Assembly: GCA_029783825.1 (NCBI GenBank)
Contig: JAREIK010003356.1
Coordinates: 752,035 to 816,034, forward strand
DNA from: Sapria himalayana
Taxonomy: Eukaryota > Streptophyta > Magnoliopsida > Malpighiales > Rafflesiaceae
Direction: 5' to 3'
Length of the DNA: 64,000 nucleotides
This document shows, in pieces, positions 51,121 to 62,985 of the stretch. Within the stretch, counting starts at the first letter, position 1; every line of letters starts with the position of its first letter. A program made the translations under genes and the position numbers. Below the pieces are notes generated by a model, which saw only the letters and a program-made list of their open reading frames with translations, ran no database searches and was not told the DNA's origin.

Positions 51121-51906
51121 ATAATACTTCAACCAACTGAGGAAGATGTTCATCATGCACAACTTAATGAAAAAGTGGACTGCAACAGCTACTAAAAAAT
51201 GTCATCATATCTGCTACAAATATAGCAATAGCAATAGCTTCAAATATTATCACCTAAAAATGGAAAAAAACTATGGATGCCTTCCCTCATAAACACAAAC
51301 TATGATACATAGGTGCTGGTAGAATTATAGTGATCAAAAGGTTAGAGCACTGACTGACTAAGAAGGGAGTCAGTAGCAGAAAGGTGGTAAAGGTGACATT
51401 AATAGTGGTGGCACAGAAAATAACAGCTAACACTCGGGACTTAGCTGTTATTTTTTTTCCACCCCTATGATGGGCCAAAACAACATATTCAAACCTTTCA
51501 GTTATGCAAACGATAAGTCTACCAAATAAGGACTCATAATTTAACTAAGAAAACTAAAAAGAAGCAACATTCTTCATGCATATTTTGCCTAGTCATATTC
51601 ATGATCACCAAATCGACATAACCCCACCAGATATGAAATGCAAACCCCAACTTAACAAATCTGAAACAAATTATAGCATGATTTATGCTACACACCGGAT
51701 ATGCATAAAGAAGCAACAAAAAAATACATCTTGTTCCACTCAATGGCTTGCACTGCATTAACTGTAAATCTTATCGTCTATGATTCCTTTTTCACTTGAA
51801 CGGAAATAATCAGAGCTTATCTTCTTCCATGCCTTACATTTGACTATGATATAATGTTGTGTTTAGAATATTTATATAAATGTTACATATATATATATAT
51901 ATAAAC
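51121..51906. other. Unassigned DNA between topoisomerase fragment and E4
   Basis: More base-balanced than the surroundings and possibly further captured host sequence. It contains a palindrome-like AACAGCTAA...TTAGCTGTT (51422-51450). It ends in (TA)n just before the E4 terminus. No protein is recognised. Confidence 0.35.
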
Positions 51907-52340
51907 ACTACAAGGAAATTCCATATAACTAGCAAAATAGGCATTTTCCTTCGCCAAACCGAACATAGCGATGGATTAACGATGGAACTGTTCCCAATTT
52001 AAAGTGCCCGTCACTAAAATTTAGCAAGGAAAAGTATCCCTAGTTAATAATTTAGCGATGGAAAAATCCCTAGCTAAAAAAAAATAATTTTTCTAGCTAA
52101 ATTAGCAAGCTAAATTAGAGTTTCCATCGCTAAACAGATATAATGATGGAATCTTTCCCTAAATAAAGTGCTAATTGCTAAATATTAGTGATGGAAAAAG
52201 TCCCCAGCAAAATAAATTTAGCAATGGTAAAAATCCCTTGCTAAAATAAAGTTATCCCTAACAAAATTAGCTAGGAAAAATTCCCAAGCTAATTTAGCAA
52301 GGGATTTTTCCCTTGCTAATTAAATAAGGGAATTGTCCCT
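51907..52340 (+). repeat. E4 terminal and subterminal repeats
   Basis: CACTACAAGGAAATTCC followed by many direct and inverted copies of TTTAGCGATGGAAA, AAATCCCTAGCTAA and AATTAGCTAGGAAAAATTCCC over 430 bp. It is the best preserved terminus of this family in the window and the reference for recognising E1, E2 and E3. Confidence 0.88.
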
Positions 52341-52540
52341 AGCTATTTTAATTTTAAAACTATTTTTAGAAATTGATTTATTTTAAAATTTTTTAATTAA
52401 AAAATTTAAAATTTTTATATAAAATTGAATAAAAATAGAAACTATAAATGATAATTTATAATTTTAAAAAAGCATTTAATAACTTATTCTAATATAATAT
52501 TTTACATAATTAAAACAAAAGAAAAACAAAATATTTTACA

Positions 52541-53095
52541 TCTTATTCATTAATGTATCTACCGACAATGTATAAAGTATAATCTATCCATGCATTGACG
52601 GTGCTTTTTCGCCCTATGTTCCTTCGATCACCAACTTTCTACTGTGAAAAAGCTGTCCGAGTCAAGGTGCATCATGTCTAGTAAAAAATCCCTTTACTTA
52701 TACAAGTTTCATATGTGGAATAATGTACCATATCTATTAGAAATTTAAACCACTTAATCAAAGCAAAATAAAAAAAAAGCTATGTTTTGATAAATATATA
52801 ATACTATAGTATATATATACATATATACTAGCATTTCACTGGTACATATATTATTGCAGTATAGGTACATATAAACTGTAGTATTATGTGTACTTATATA
52901 CTGAGTACATATATACTCAGTATATATGTACATAAAATATTATAGTATTATACGTACGTATATACTACATTTGTTTCTATTGCTGCTGCTACCGCTATCG
53001 CTACCATTGCCACTACCACAACTACAACCGCCACTACCGCCATTGCTGCCAATACCACTACTACTGCCGCTACACTGCCATTGCTGATAATAAAA
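52541..53095 (+). repeat. Internal repeat block a (paired with 56310-57060)
   Basis: Starts TCTTATTCATTAATGTATCTACCGA (20-base matches at 56310) and continues through TGCATCATGTCTAGTAAAAA and an ACTATAGTATATATA-type palindromic stretch. It ends in a C-rich triplet region (GCTACCGCTATCGCTACC style, 52978-53085). Block b has the same order. It sits where the accessory gene of the element would be expected. Confidence 0.85.
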
Positions 53096-53151
53096 GTAGG
53101 GTAGGTGATGATGCTCGACTGATGAACTTGAGATTGAGCAAGTTTACCAGT

Positions 53152-55160
53152 TTAATTATCAGCATCACTATCATCCTTCAATGGAACTTCTCATATTTCG
53201 TCTGATTCCTATAGAAGTTCAAACTCATCTTTTGATATAAATTCATCATCTTCAATTTCTATTAGGCCACCATTTGAGTCACATAAATTTTTTCTATCTT
53301 CATCTACATACATAGGCTCAATATTATTTATGTCATCTTTTTGGAATGTCAGTGCAATATTTAAGTTTGCACTTCTTTGTTGAGATGTTGGTACTTCAAA
53401 ATTTGATCGAGCTTTTTCCAAGTCTCTCATCAATCACTCTTATCATGAGATAAACTTAGTTATGTATAATAATATACTGAGCTGCTTGAACTACCATAAT
53501 AAATAGCTCATATTGATTATATCTACGTTTATGGTTAACATCTACTAGCTTATAATCCGAATGAATCTTTGTGCCCACATTTCATGTGGGATCAACCCAC
53601 ATGCACTTTAATAATACAATCTTGTTATTTTTGAGTCTAGGATACTACAACTCAATAACTTATTTGAGTTGACCATAATAATCAATCTCATGTGCACTAT
53701 AACATGAGTCTGTATTGCATATACCACAATTCATTGTTGTTTTAGAAGAACCGTGCCCAATTGTATGAAATTTATATCCATTAACAAAATGTCTATGATA
53801 GGTTGTCACATATCTACTTGGGCAATTACTTTTAAATTAAAATATTTGAATCTCCATTTAAATGATCAATTGTATGTGACATAAAGTAAAAAAAGAGTTA
53901 TTAACAAATAAAAATACTAATAAATTAAATAAATCAAAAATTTAAAATTTAATAATTCTCACATATATTTTCAATCAATTCACAAATTCAGTTTCTAGCA
54001 TATAAATAACATCATTATTGAAAATTACTGGTTGCTTATATTTTAACTGCTCAACATAAATACTGCACAAATATAAAAAGAGAGAATTATTTATATCAAT
54101 TTTTAATAATTCCTAATAAAGATAAAATTAAATAATGATTAAACATGCAACCATTTTTATGTATACATACTCAATATATGATGCAACCTCCTCACAATTA
54201 AGTAAAATGTAACTCCAGGTTGCTTTGTACTCTGCATCTGTCATGCATCTTTTCATTGCTCTTCCAGGGTGCTTGAAGATAGATAGTTTGTCCACATAAT
54301 CATTTTCTGCAGCATTTGATTCATATAGTTTCTAAAATCAAGGAATTAATGGAAAATAATACATCTTCTTAAATGCAACTTTCAATTTTTGTCACGTATC
54401 TACAACACGAGGTACCTTCTTAAATCAAAGATGATCACAAAACTTATAGCTAATTAAATCACTATCACCACCCCAATATAACGTACATTTATTGAAACAA
54501 CAATCAATTTTTTCACTGGTAGAACCATTCCTCGTAGTAACTTCTTAGTGTTGTAAAAGTTGTTAGTGATCAAATTATTATCTGGAATAATCTCCTTCAT
54601 CAGTTCTGTCGCCTGATCAAATAATTTCTCAGACAGATGATTTTCTAACTTAAAGCTCATAAGTCGAACCAAAAGTGACAATTATGTATGTGTTTTACAA
54701 CCAAGTCACAACTCTTTATTTGTAGCTTTAAGCATTTCATAAAATTTTTGAGCTTCGGGATTGGGTGGGTCATCCACATAATTAATTTTATAGTCAGTAC
54801 CATCAGCTTCCGTGATCATTCTATGGTATGTGTTTGATGATTCTTCACCACAAGCAAATGATTCAGTACCCTTATTTTGGTCAATGTTTAGAGCCATTGT
54901 ACTTTCCACATGATAAATCCATAATTTAACACAAAGGCATATTTAGCCAAATGGTATCTTATAGTGTTTGCATCATGAAAAGGGATATTCTGACACTTGT
55001 GATGATTACACGGACACTAATTTTTTCTTCATCCATCAATCTCGATTGACTACATACAAAATTGATGAAATTTTCAAGCCCACTAAAAAAATCTTTATTC
55101 AAAATTCCATTCATTAATATAAAAATTGATGAAATTTTTATATTAATGTGCATGTAGCAA
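53152..55160 (-). pseudogene. TNP2 transposase of E4, internally deleted
   Basis: Reading right to left: an N-terminal zinc-binding segment (SGLENFINFVCSQ, 55153 downward), DPPNPEAQKFYEMLKATN (54780-54706), Transposase_21 start (MSFKLENHLSEKLFDQATEL then EIIPDNNLITNNFYNTKKLL, 54680-54530), PLIP-like segment, then directly the DUF4218 end (FKHPGRAMKRCMTDAEYKAT, YILLNCEEVASYIE, about 54290-54185), DUF4216 (FVNGYKFHTIGHG, SAHEIDYYGQL, KCMWVDPT, about 53810-53580) and the acidic tail ending at TTA 53152. The catalytic centre between about 54400 and 54300 is deleted and several stops are present. It cannot be active. Confidence 0.82.
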
Positions 55161-55960
55161 GGTACAAATAAAAAATATACATCTTACAATTTTTTATTAT
55201 AATATTAATTAAATAATAAAAATATAAACAATTAAAAACAATATATGTTTAGCCTTAATAAAAAAAATATTAGATAGCTATAAAATTAACAAACTTGATA
55301 TAATAAGACATACATGAAAAGATGATTTATCTTCTATCCACTCTCCTAAGAGTTATAAAATACTCTTAATATTAAAAAATATATAAAAATTTATATTTTA
55401 TGGTTATAAATTTTTAAGAATTCATCATATTAATTTTTATGAAGATAATATGTAGTAATTTTAAAGGCATAAAATTTCATATTATTTGATCTCATTTATA
55501 ATTTTTAAAATTCAAAATACTTAAAGCGATAAGATAATTAAAAAAAGTTATATTAATTATTTAATAAGATTGAATATTAAAAGTTAATAGAAAAAATATT
55601 ACTCGATTGTTTAATTCTTATAAATTTTAGTAGGGGCAAACAAATATATCTTTATTTTTAAATATTAATTTATTTTTTTAACTTTAATCAAAAAATTTAT
55701 ATTTTTATAATATTTCAAAATTTTCAAATTTTGTATTAATTATATTATATAAAAGATTCCTATATACTATAGTATATAAGTACGTATATACTGCAGTATT
55801 ATATAATCACATAGCCTCAAATGACACAAAACTATAACAAATTAGTATTATCGCATTTATACTTCACAAAGGTGGAACAAAACTTCGCTATCAACATAAA
55901 TAAGAAATATGAAGATTATTAAAATTTGGAAAATATCTCTAAAAAATCATAGAGAAAAAC
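55161..55960. other. AT-rich non-coding stretch in E4
   Basis: No coding potential is seen. A copy of the palindromic TACTATAGTATATAAGTACGTATA motif (in part) lies at 55768-55797. Confidence 0.5.
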
Positions 55961-55970
55961 CTGGAAGATG

Positions 55971-56090
55971 AGCCACGAGCCAGGCTTGGGGCATCAAAGT
56001 TCACATCTTGCATCCCTTTAACCAGAACTTTCTATCAGTCCCAAGGCTTATAAGGGGGTTGCTCTGCACCGCCATGCCTGAATTGACAAG
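55971..56090 (-). other. Exon-like GC-rich island of unknown origin
   Basis: A 120-bp stretch, clearly richer in G/C than its flanks, is bounded on the minus strand by TTAG (acceptor side, 56091) and CAG/GTTTTT (donor side, 55970). One frame reads GMAVQSNPLISLGTDRKFWL before a stop. I do not recognise it. Another captured host exon is possible, as with SDF2-like at 50363. Confidence 0.35.
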
Positions 56091-56309
56091 CTAACAAAAG
56101 AACTAGAAGATTAAATTGAGACTGATCATTTGTAGCAGTAACCATGAAAATATAAATAGCAATCTTGAACAAAGAAAAAATTAGCACTCCACCATGCTAA
56201 TGTGCAACACAAAATGATGAATAAATTATTAGAATACTAATTGTGAATAACTATAATCTAAGAAATCCTTGTCTTACATATATAAAACAATGACATAACA
56301 AAATTTTAT

Positions 56310-57060
56310 TACATCTTATTCATCAATGTATCTACCGATAGTGCATAAAGTATAATATATCTGTGCATTGATGTCGCTTTCTCATCCTCATCTCCTCCGA
56401 TCACCATCTTTTAGCTGCTACAAAGCTGTCTGAGTCACGGTGCATCATATCTAGTAAAAAAAAACTTCACTTATACAAACTTCATATGGAGAGCAATGAG
56501 GTACCATATCGATACAAAATTAAAATAAGTGAATAAAATCAAATAAAAACAAATAAAAAAAGTTATGTTTTGATAAATATATAATACTATAGTATATATG
56601 TTCATATATACTATAGTGTATACTATCATATATTACTATAGTATTATATGTACATATTTACTGAGTACGTGTATACTCAGTATATATGTACATATAATGC
56701 TGTAGTATTATATGTACAAATATTGAAGTAATATATGTGTGTATATACATACGTATATACAGCATTTTCTGCTGCTGTTGCTGCCGCCACTGCAGATACT
56801 ACTACTACTCCTGCTGCTGCTACTACCACTACCCCTACTACTGCTACCATTGCTACCATTGTTGGTTTTACTGCCCCAGATGCGGCCTCTGCCACCGCTG
56901 CTCCTACCGACACCACTATTGCTGCTCCAACTATTGCTTTTGCTACTGCTGCCACTTCTGTCGTTGCTGCCACTGCTACTGCAACTACCGTAGCAGCTGC
57001 TATCGCTACCACTGCAGCAGCTTCCTCTAGCTACCACTGTTAATAAAAGTGGGAATGGCG
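56310..57060 (+). repeat. Internal repeat block b (copy of 52541-53095)
   Basis: Same landmarks as block a at a spacing of about 3.77 kb. Its terminal triplet region (56762-57040, CTGCTGCTACTACCACTACC style) is longer than that of block a. Several overlapping open frames on both strands (Ala/Thr/Val-, Gly/Ser- or Leu-rich) are products of the triplet repeat and not genes. Confidence 0.85.
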
Positions 57061-57990
57061 ATGATGTATGACAATATATACATGTCTAAAAATAAATATA
57101 TGCACCCATTTATGTACATACTCATTATATACCTACATATATACTCAGTATATACTTATGTATATTCCAAGTATATTCATACTTATATACTCTGTATTTG
57201 TACATATACAGTGCATGTCATGCACCACATGACTGAAAATAAAGATCAGCACACCACAAGAGTTAGCACATGAGGCCCAGTATTGCACTGCCAGAACATC
57301 CAACTCTGTATGGTAAGTAGAAACCTAGTATCATTAACAAATTGCACAGGCTTCAGACTTTACGAAAACTAATTGACAAATAGAAAATAAAAAAAGTTGC
57401 CCAGTGAAAATCAGAACAGTATATACCTAGAAAAATAGAATTTTTATCTTCCAAAACAAAAAAAAAACAGCACATGCCAAAACAAAATGATACAATCTCC
57501 AATGATCTAGATGCTAATTCAATCACAATATGCTTTCTATCTTATAAATCTAACATGCTCTCGAAGATAAATTATCATCATGTATTTCTTCTTCTGTGTG
57601 GCTTTGTACTTGGTCTCTTTTATAGGGTTGGTTGCCTAAGGAATGAGGCACCTAAACACGTGTATTTATATTATTGAACATGATATGAAAGCATGGGAAA
57701 TAAAAGTGATAATGCCGCCACCACCATCATTATTTTAGCTAACATGTTGGAGACTGCCCCAAGACACCTGATGTTTTTTTAAAGAACAAAAGTAAAAGTG
57801 TTTGGAGTGTGCCATCAATATAAGCACTACACTACATAGACTATATACAAGTGAAAAAAAATACATAAATTAAAATTGTGCAATAAATATAATAAATATT
57901 ATATATATTCATCACGTCAAACATCATAGAAAAAAGAAATTAAGAGAGTCCAGATAGTTCTCATTAAAATCTTTGCCAACAATTGTGATG
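57061..57990. other. Unassigned DNA in E4
   Basis: Moderately mixed composition. An exon-like stretch 57241-57312 ends in TATG/GTAAGTAG, a good 5' splice site, but has no recognised protein content. The rest shows nothing recognisable. Confidence 0.35.
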
Positions 57991-58002
57991 AGAATGGCTA
58001 TT

Positions 58003-58061
58003 GCCTGGCCTAGCACATGGCGAACCTAGAATAAACTAGGTCTAAACCATGAAAGCCAGGC
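58003..58061 (+). repeat. Nested inverted repeats in a GC-rich island
   Basis: GCCTGGC (58003-58009) pairs with GCCAGGC (58055-58061). Inside, ACCTAG (58024-58029) pairs with CTAGGT (58036-58041) around AATAAA. The surrounding 57990-58190 is much more GC-rich than its neighbours. A structured RNA, small element fragment or chance are all possible. Confidence 0.5.
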
Positions 58062-58199
58062 ATGCCCTCGTCAGGGCCTTTCCATGGTACCTTGTCCACT
58101 TCACAAGGGCCCAGGCTCTGGACCTTGTACTCCTATGAGCTATGTCCCCTGGACAGTGCGTGCAGGCGGCAAGTGCTGAGCATGATGGCAGCATTATAT

Positions 58200-59160
58200 C
58201 AATATATTATACATAACATAGATGTGTTAATTGTTATTTGTATATATATATACACATAATATAATTATTGTGTATTAAAATATAAAAAATATATACATAA
58301 TGTATATAGAATGTACATACAATGTGTATATACACTCATATTGAATATATACATATACACATTGTATATAGATAGAAATTATTGTGTAGATACATGTATA
58401 CATAATGTAAATACAAAATATATACATACATACCTAGTATATAAAAAATTTAAAATTATGAATTAAAAAAATTATTTAATTTTAAATTATAATTAATAAT
58501 TAATAAAAATAAAATATTGTAACATTATCTTTCAAAATAAAACTAAAACATAAAAAATATTACAAATCATTAAGTCATAAAATGATAAAATTTATAAAAT
58601 CTTTTATAATCTAACTGTTATAATTTGTACAACTTTAAATTTTATCATATACATCATCATATGTATTTTGTTGTAATATATGAATTTGATTTTGAAGGCT
58701 CATCTATGTATTATCTTAATCTTTCTATCATAACAAATTTTCAATAATATTGATTGTAATTTGATTTTCCTATATAAATTAATATTCACAATCATAAATA
58801 TGATAGATTTTAATATGCACTAAATACAGTAAAGATCAGCAAATCACGAGACATTTTAGATATCACGAAAAAATGTTATATAATTTTTACAAACTCAATG
58901 CATCTAGATTCTTCATATCCTCTAAAAGAAGTAGAACAATAATTGATGTCAAAGTATTTTAACAGGTTATAAAGACTCATATTCGACAAACCAACCTATC
59001 ACTTACCTCTAACTTATTTGAATTAAAAAGATATCATCTTCAGATACTTCATAATCATAATTTCATTAAACAAAAATACTTAATTTCTTAATATTTAAAT
59101 AAATTTTTTAATTAATCATAAATTTTACTTTTTTATTCTTATATTTGATTAATCCCTAAT
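58200..59160. other. AT-rich stretch with TATACA/TGTATA palindromic repeats
   Basis: 58200-58440 is made of TATATACAC/GTGTATATA-type words. 58440-59160 is AT-rich with no recognisable coding content. Confidence 0.5.
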
Positions 59161-61517
59161 CTAAATGTAAAAAGTTTTTATAGTTATACATATAGTAAGA
59201 TACAAATATTTATATGTTATTATACATATAGTATATATAGTTATAAATATGTTATATATAGTTAAACATATAGTTATATATAGATATACTCATACAAGAA
59301 GTTATATGTAGTTATACATAAATATATACAATGTTATAAACAAATATATAGATTTACACATATATATACATATATGTATACATAATTACAAATATACTTA
59401 TATTTAATTATATAGAGTTTTATATAGTTATACAAATATTTATATATAGGTATACACATATAGTTTAATAGCAGATATAACAAATGAAGAGTTTTAGATT
59501 ACTACAAACCTTGTAAAATTTTAATTTAATGCAAACCATGCTAAATTCTACTTCACTAAAAACTCTATGTCATGATTTTGCAAAACTTTATGTCATAAAT
59601 ATATAAAACTATAAAATATTTGTACATATATACTGTAGTATATATGTATATATATACGGTTATATATGTAGTTATACATATATAGCAGTATATATGTATA
59701 TGTACATATATACTGTTATATATGTACAAGTATTTATATGTACATAGATACTTAGTAAATGTACACATACACTATAGTGTATATATGCATATATACGTGT
59801 ATACATATACACTATAGTTTATATGTACATGTATGTACATTTACACTATAGTGTATATATGTACAAGTATGTACATATATACTAGTAAATACTTATAGAT
59901 ATATACCAGTATATATGTATATGTACATATAATATATGTAAATATACACTACAACGTACATGTACATATATACTCGATCAAGTTCCACGTGTAAAATTAC
60001 ATGGCTACTCAAAGGATGTTTTCATGTAGATATCAAGTGAATAAGCAAAGCAGAAACTAGATGATAAGTAATATTAAATAGAAATGCATAATAGTCTAGA
60101 GAAGTTTATCAATCAGCCATGAAAGAAACATAATAGCAAACCTAATATGATTACAAGTTTCAAATTTTATGAACATTTTTTCACCAGTCATTAGTTTAAT
60201 AAGGAAAAAAGAAAGTAGTATGTAATGGCTATCATAAAAAGCATACTTGATTTTTGAGATAGGTTTGCATTGATCCATATCTCCAATACCTCATTTTGAG
60301 TAGCAGCAATCTCATGATATTTGTATGATTTCATTACAAACTCATGTAGTTATACATATTACTCTCATTATATTACTCTGATTATTATATTACTCTCATT
60401 ATTATAGGAACATTGTGATATGATTACAAGTTTCAAATTTTATGAATATTTTATTAGGATTCATTACTTTTATAAGGAAAAAAAAAGTAGTGTATGATAG
60501 CTATCATCCAAATCATACCTGATTTCTGAGGCTGTTTTGCAATGATCTATAGCTCCAAGTAATTATAAGTAGTTATACATAAATGTATAGAAAGTTATAA
60601 ACAAATATATATATTTACATATATGTATAGATAGTTACAAATATAATTATATTTAATTATATAGAGTGTTATATAGTTATACAAATATTTATATATATTT
60701 ATACACATATAGTTAAACATAATGTTGTATGTTGTTATACATGTAATTATAAATATAGTTACATGTGGTTATACATATAGTTACGAGTATAGTTATACTT
60801 ATATTTATACTCGTAGGTATATATTTTTTTTCTTATAATTTTATATAATTATACATATAGTTATGTATAGGTATAGATATAATAAATACATTTTTATATA
60901 CTAATATATACAAATGTATATTAAATATAAGTTGTAAATTATATATTTAAATTAAGTTATGTATAAAGCTTTTATAGTTATACATATAATAAGATAGAAT
61001 TATTTATAGTTATATGTTATTATAGATATAGTATATATAGCTATAAATATTTTTATATAGTTATACATGAAAATATAAAGTTATAAATAAATATATAAAT
61101 TTACATATATGTATACATAGTTACAAATATAGTTGTATTTACTTATATAGTGTTATATATCTATACAAATATTTATATATAGTTATACAAATATTTCTAT
61201 ATAATTATACACATATAGTTAAAAATAATGTTGTATGTTGTTACACAAGTAACTATACATATAGTAACATGTGGTTATACATATAGTTACACATATAGTT
61301 ATACTTATATTTATACATGTAGCTATATATATTTTTTCATATAAGTTTATATATGTATACATATAGTTATCTATAGGTATATATATGGTAAAATATATTT
61401 TTATATACTAATATATAAAAATGTATATTAAATATATGTTATTTATTATATTTTTAAATTTTAGTTATGTATAATATTTTATATTTATACATACAGTCAA
61501 AGATAATTATTTATAGT
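59161..61517 (-). repeat. TAACTATA-type satellite, inverted, in E4 (part 1)
   Basis: On the plus strand the units read TATAGTTATACATATAG, the reverse complement of 39251-41340. Higher-order landmarks equivalent to the E2 TGTAACACTC word occur near 59415, 60665 and 61148. The run is broken by a palindromic ACTATAGTGTATATATG stretch (59600-59990) and by the 60001-60600 segment. Confidence 0.8.
60001..60565 (+). repeat. Local duplication inside the satellite (60147-60290 and 60418-60563)
   Basis: ATATGATTACAAGTTTCAAA, TTTTATGAA, ATAAGGAAAAAA and CTGATTT/TTGATTT landmarks recur in order about 271 bp apart. The intervening DNA holds repeated TCTCATTATATTACTC. There is no recognisable protein; origin unknown. 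Confidence 0.65.
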
Positions 61518-61534
61518 TATATGTTCTTATACCT
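61518..61534 (+). repeat. Target site duplication, left of ARF retrocopy
   Basis: TATATGTTCTTATACCT, identical to 62439-62455. Confidence 0.88.
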
Positions 61535-62438
61535 TTGCGATCCAATGGCAAAAAGACACAAAATAGAAAACAAACATGCTTGGCTTACAATAGATCAGTG
61601 CAAAGTAAATGAGGTCTTGTATTTAAGGCGTGTAATATATAAATATAAATATACTTTGAATCCCCCTAGAACTAGATGATTTCATCAACATAACTGAACA
61701 AAACTCAGACAAAGTAGGTAAAGATTAGATCCACATCCAGATATGTCAACAAAGTTTGTTTCATCCTGCTAAAATTATTTATGACTTGCTGGAAATGTAA
61801 GTGGAAAGCCAATCAAGACCCTCGTAGAAGCCATCGCCAGAGGTATCATAGGTGCTCTGAATGTACCAATGGCATTGGCGAATAGAGTGAAGTCCTAGCT
61901 TGTCAGTAATTTCAGTTGCATTCATAGCATTGGGAAGATCTTGCTTATTGGCAAACACCAGCGAAACTGCATCTTGAAACTTGTCCTCGTTTAACAACCT
62001 ATGCAACTTATCTCTAGCTTCAATAACACAATTTCTATCATTGTTGTCCACCACAAATATGAGAAATTGGGTATTTTGGAAGTAATCCATAAAGAAAGGG
62101 TGAATCTTGTCTTGACCCCCAACATCCCACATAGTGAAATTGATGTTTTTGTATTCAATAGTCTGCACATTGAAGACAATAGTAGGAATTGTGGTGAAAA
62201 TTTCACCAAGCTTCAACTTATACAGAATGGTTGTCTTACTGCCAGCATCAAGACCTAGCATCAAAATCCACATCTCCATTTTGGCAAATAGCCTACTAAA
62301 TAGCTTTGTGAACGTCAACACCATTTCTTTCACTAAACCGCAATCACTTTGCCATATGACAGTAAAGAGATTTGTTGAGAGAAAGAAACAAAATCAATAT
62401 ACCTCAAGAGATAGTCACCAGAGAGGGAGTTCACCCTC
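61535..62438 (-). mobile_element. Processed retrocopy of an ARF-type GTPase mRNA
   Basis: A 0.9-kb insert of balanced base composition inside the AT satellite, bounded by an exact 17-bp direct duplication. It contains a full intronless ARF coding frame on the minus strand with about 105 bp of probable 5' UTR (62334-62438) and about 240 bp of probable 3' UTR (61535-61778). No A-tail survives at the 3' end. Absence of introns together with a TSD identifies reverse-transcribed mRNA, probably moved by LINE machinery (inference). Confidence 0.87.
61779..62333 (-). CDS. ARF1-like small GTPase retrogene/pseudogene, open but with altered key residues
   Basis: 184 codons. The family start matches Met4 of this frame, leaving 181 residues, the normal ARF length, with no stop or shift. 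ARFs recruit vesicle coats on Golgi membranes in a GTP- and myristate-dependent manner. Recognisable: [22 protein letters not shown] (69-77), [20 protein letters not shown] (128-147) and [19 protein letters not shown] end. Altered: the myristoylated Gly2 is Val (residue 5 here), the P-loop GLDAAGKT reads GLDAGSKT (27-34, losing the Gly before Lys), and Gly in PTIGFN is Val (53). A normal GTP-loaded, membrane-bound ARF is unlikely. No promoter is visible. Most likely a young pseudogene. Confidence 0.85.
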   Translation of the reverse strand: MKEMVLTFTKLFSRLFAKMEMWILMLGLDAGSKTTILYKLKLGEIFTTIPTIVFNVQTIEYKNINFTMWDVGGQDKIHPFFMDYFQNTQFLIFVVDNNDRNCVIEARDKLHRLLNEDKFQDAVSLVFANKQDLPNAMNATEITDKLGLHSIRQCHWYIQSTYDTSGDGFYEGLDWLSTYISSKS

Positions 62439-62455
62439 TATATGTTCTTATACCT
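62439..62455 (+). repeat. Target site duplication, right of ARF retrocopy
   Basis: TATATGTTCTTATACCT, identical to 61518-61534. Confidence 0.88.
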
Positions 62456-62985
62456 ATAGTATATATAATTAAAAATAGAGTTATATATAGTTAAACATAT
62501 AATTATATGTAGATATATTCATACAAGTAGTTATACATAAATATATACAAAGTTATAAAAAAATATATAGATTTAATTATATGAATACATACATGTATAC
62601 ATTGATACAAATATAATTATATTTAATTATATGGAGTATTACATGGTTATACAAATATTTATATATAGTTATACATATATAGTTATAAATATGTATGTAG
62701 TTAAAGATATAGTTATATATAACATTTTTATAGCTATACATTTAGTAAAATACAATTATATATATTTATATATTATTATACATATGATATATTTTCTTAA
62801 AAATATAGTTATATAGAATTACACACATAGTTATATAATATTATAAAATTAAAAAATTAGTTATATATAGTTATTAATATAGTTATAGAAATAGTTTACT
62901 TAGTTACAAATATAGTTAAATATAATTATGAAGAGTTTTATATTGTTATACAAATATTTATAAATAGTTATCATATACTATGATA
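62456..62985 (-). repeat. TAACTATA-type satellite, inverted (part 2)
   Basis: Continuation of the satellite after the ARF insertion, with landmark words (GAGTATTACATGGTTATAC, GAGTTTTATATTGTTATAC) near 62636 and 62934. No gene is seen. Confidence 0.8.

Noticed and set aside
56677..57043. Five overlapping open frames (Ala/Val-, Gly/Ser-, Leu-, Cys/Tyr-rich)
   Set aside because: All are readings of one degenerate triplet repeat in different frames and strands.
57825..57850. CACTACACTACATAG as another CACTA terminus
   Set aside because: It lacks any subterminal repeats of either family on the inner side.
59565..59768. Tyr/Ile-rich open frames in the TATA satellites (also 40807-41037, 62631-62816, 63561-63761)
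   Set aside because: Low-complexity products of AT-rich tandem repeats without recognisable domains.
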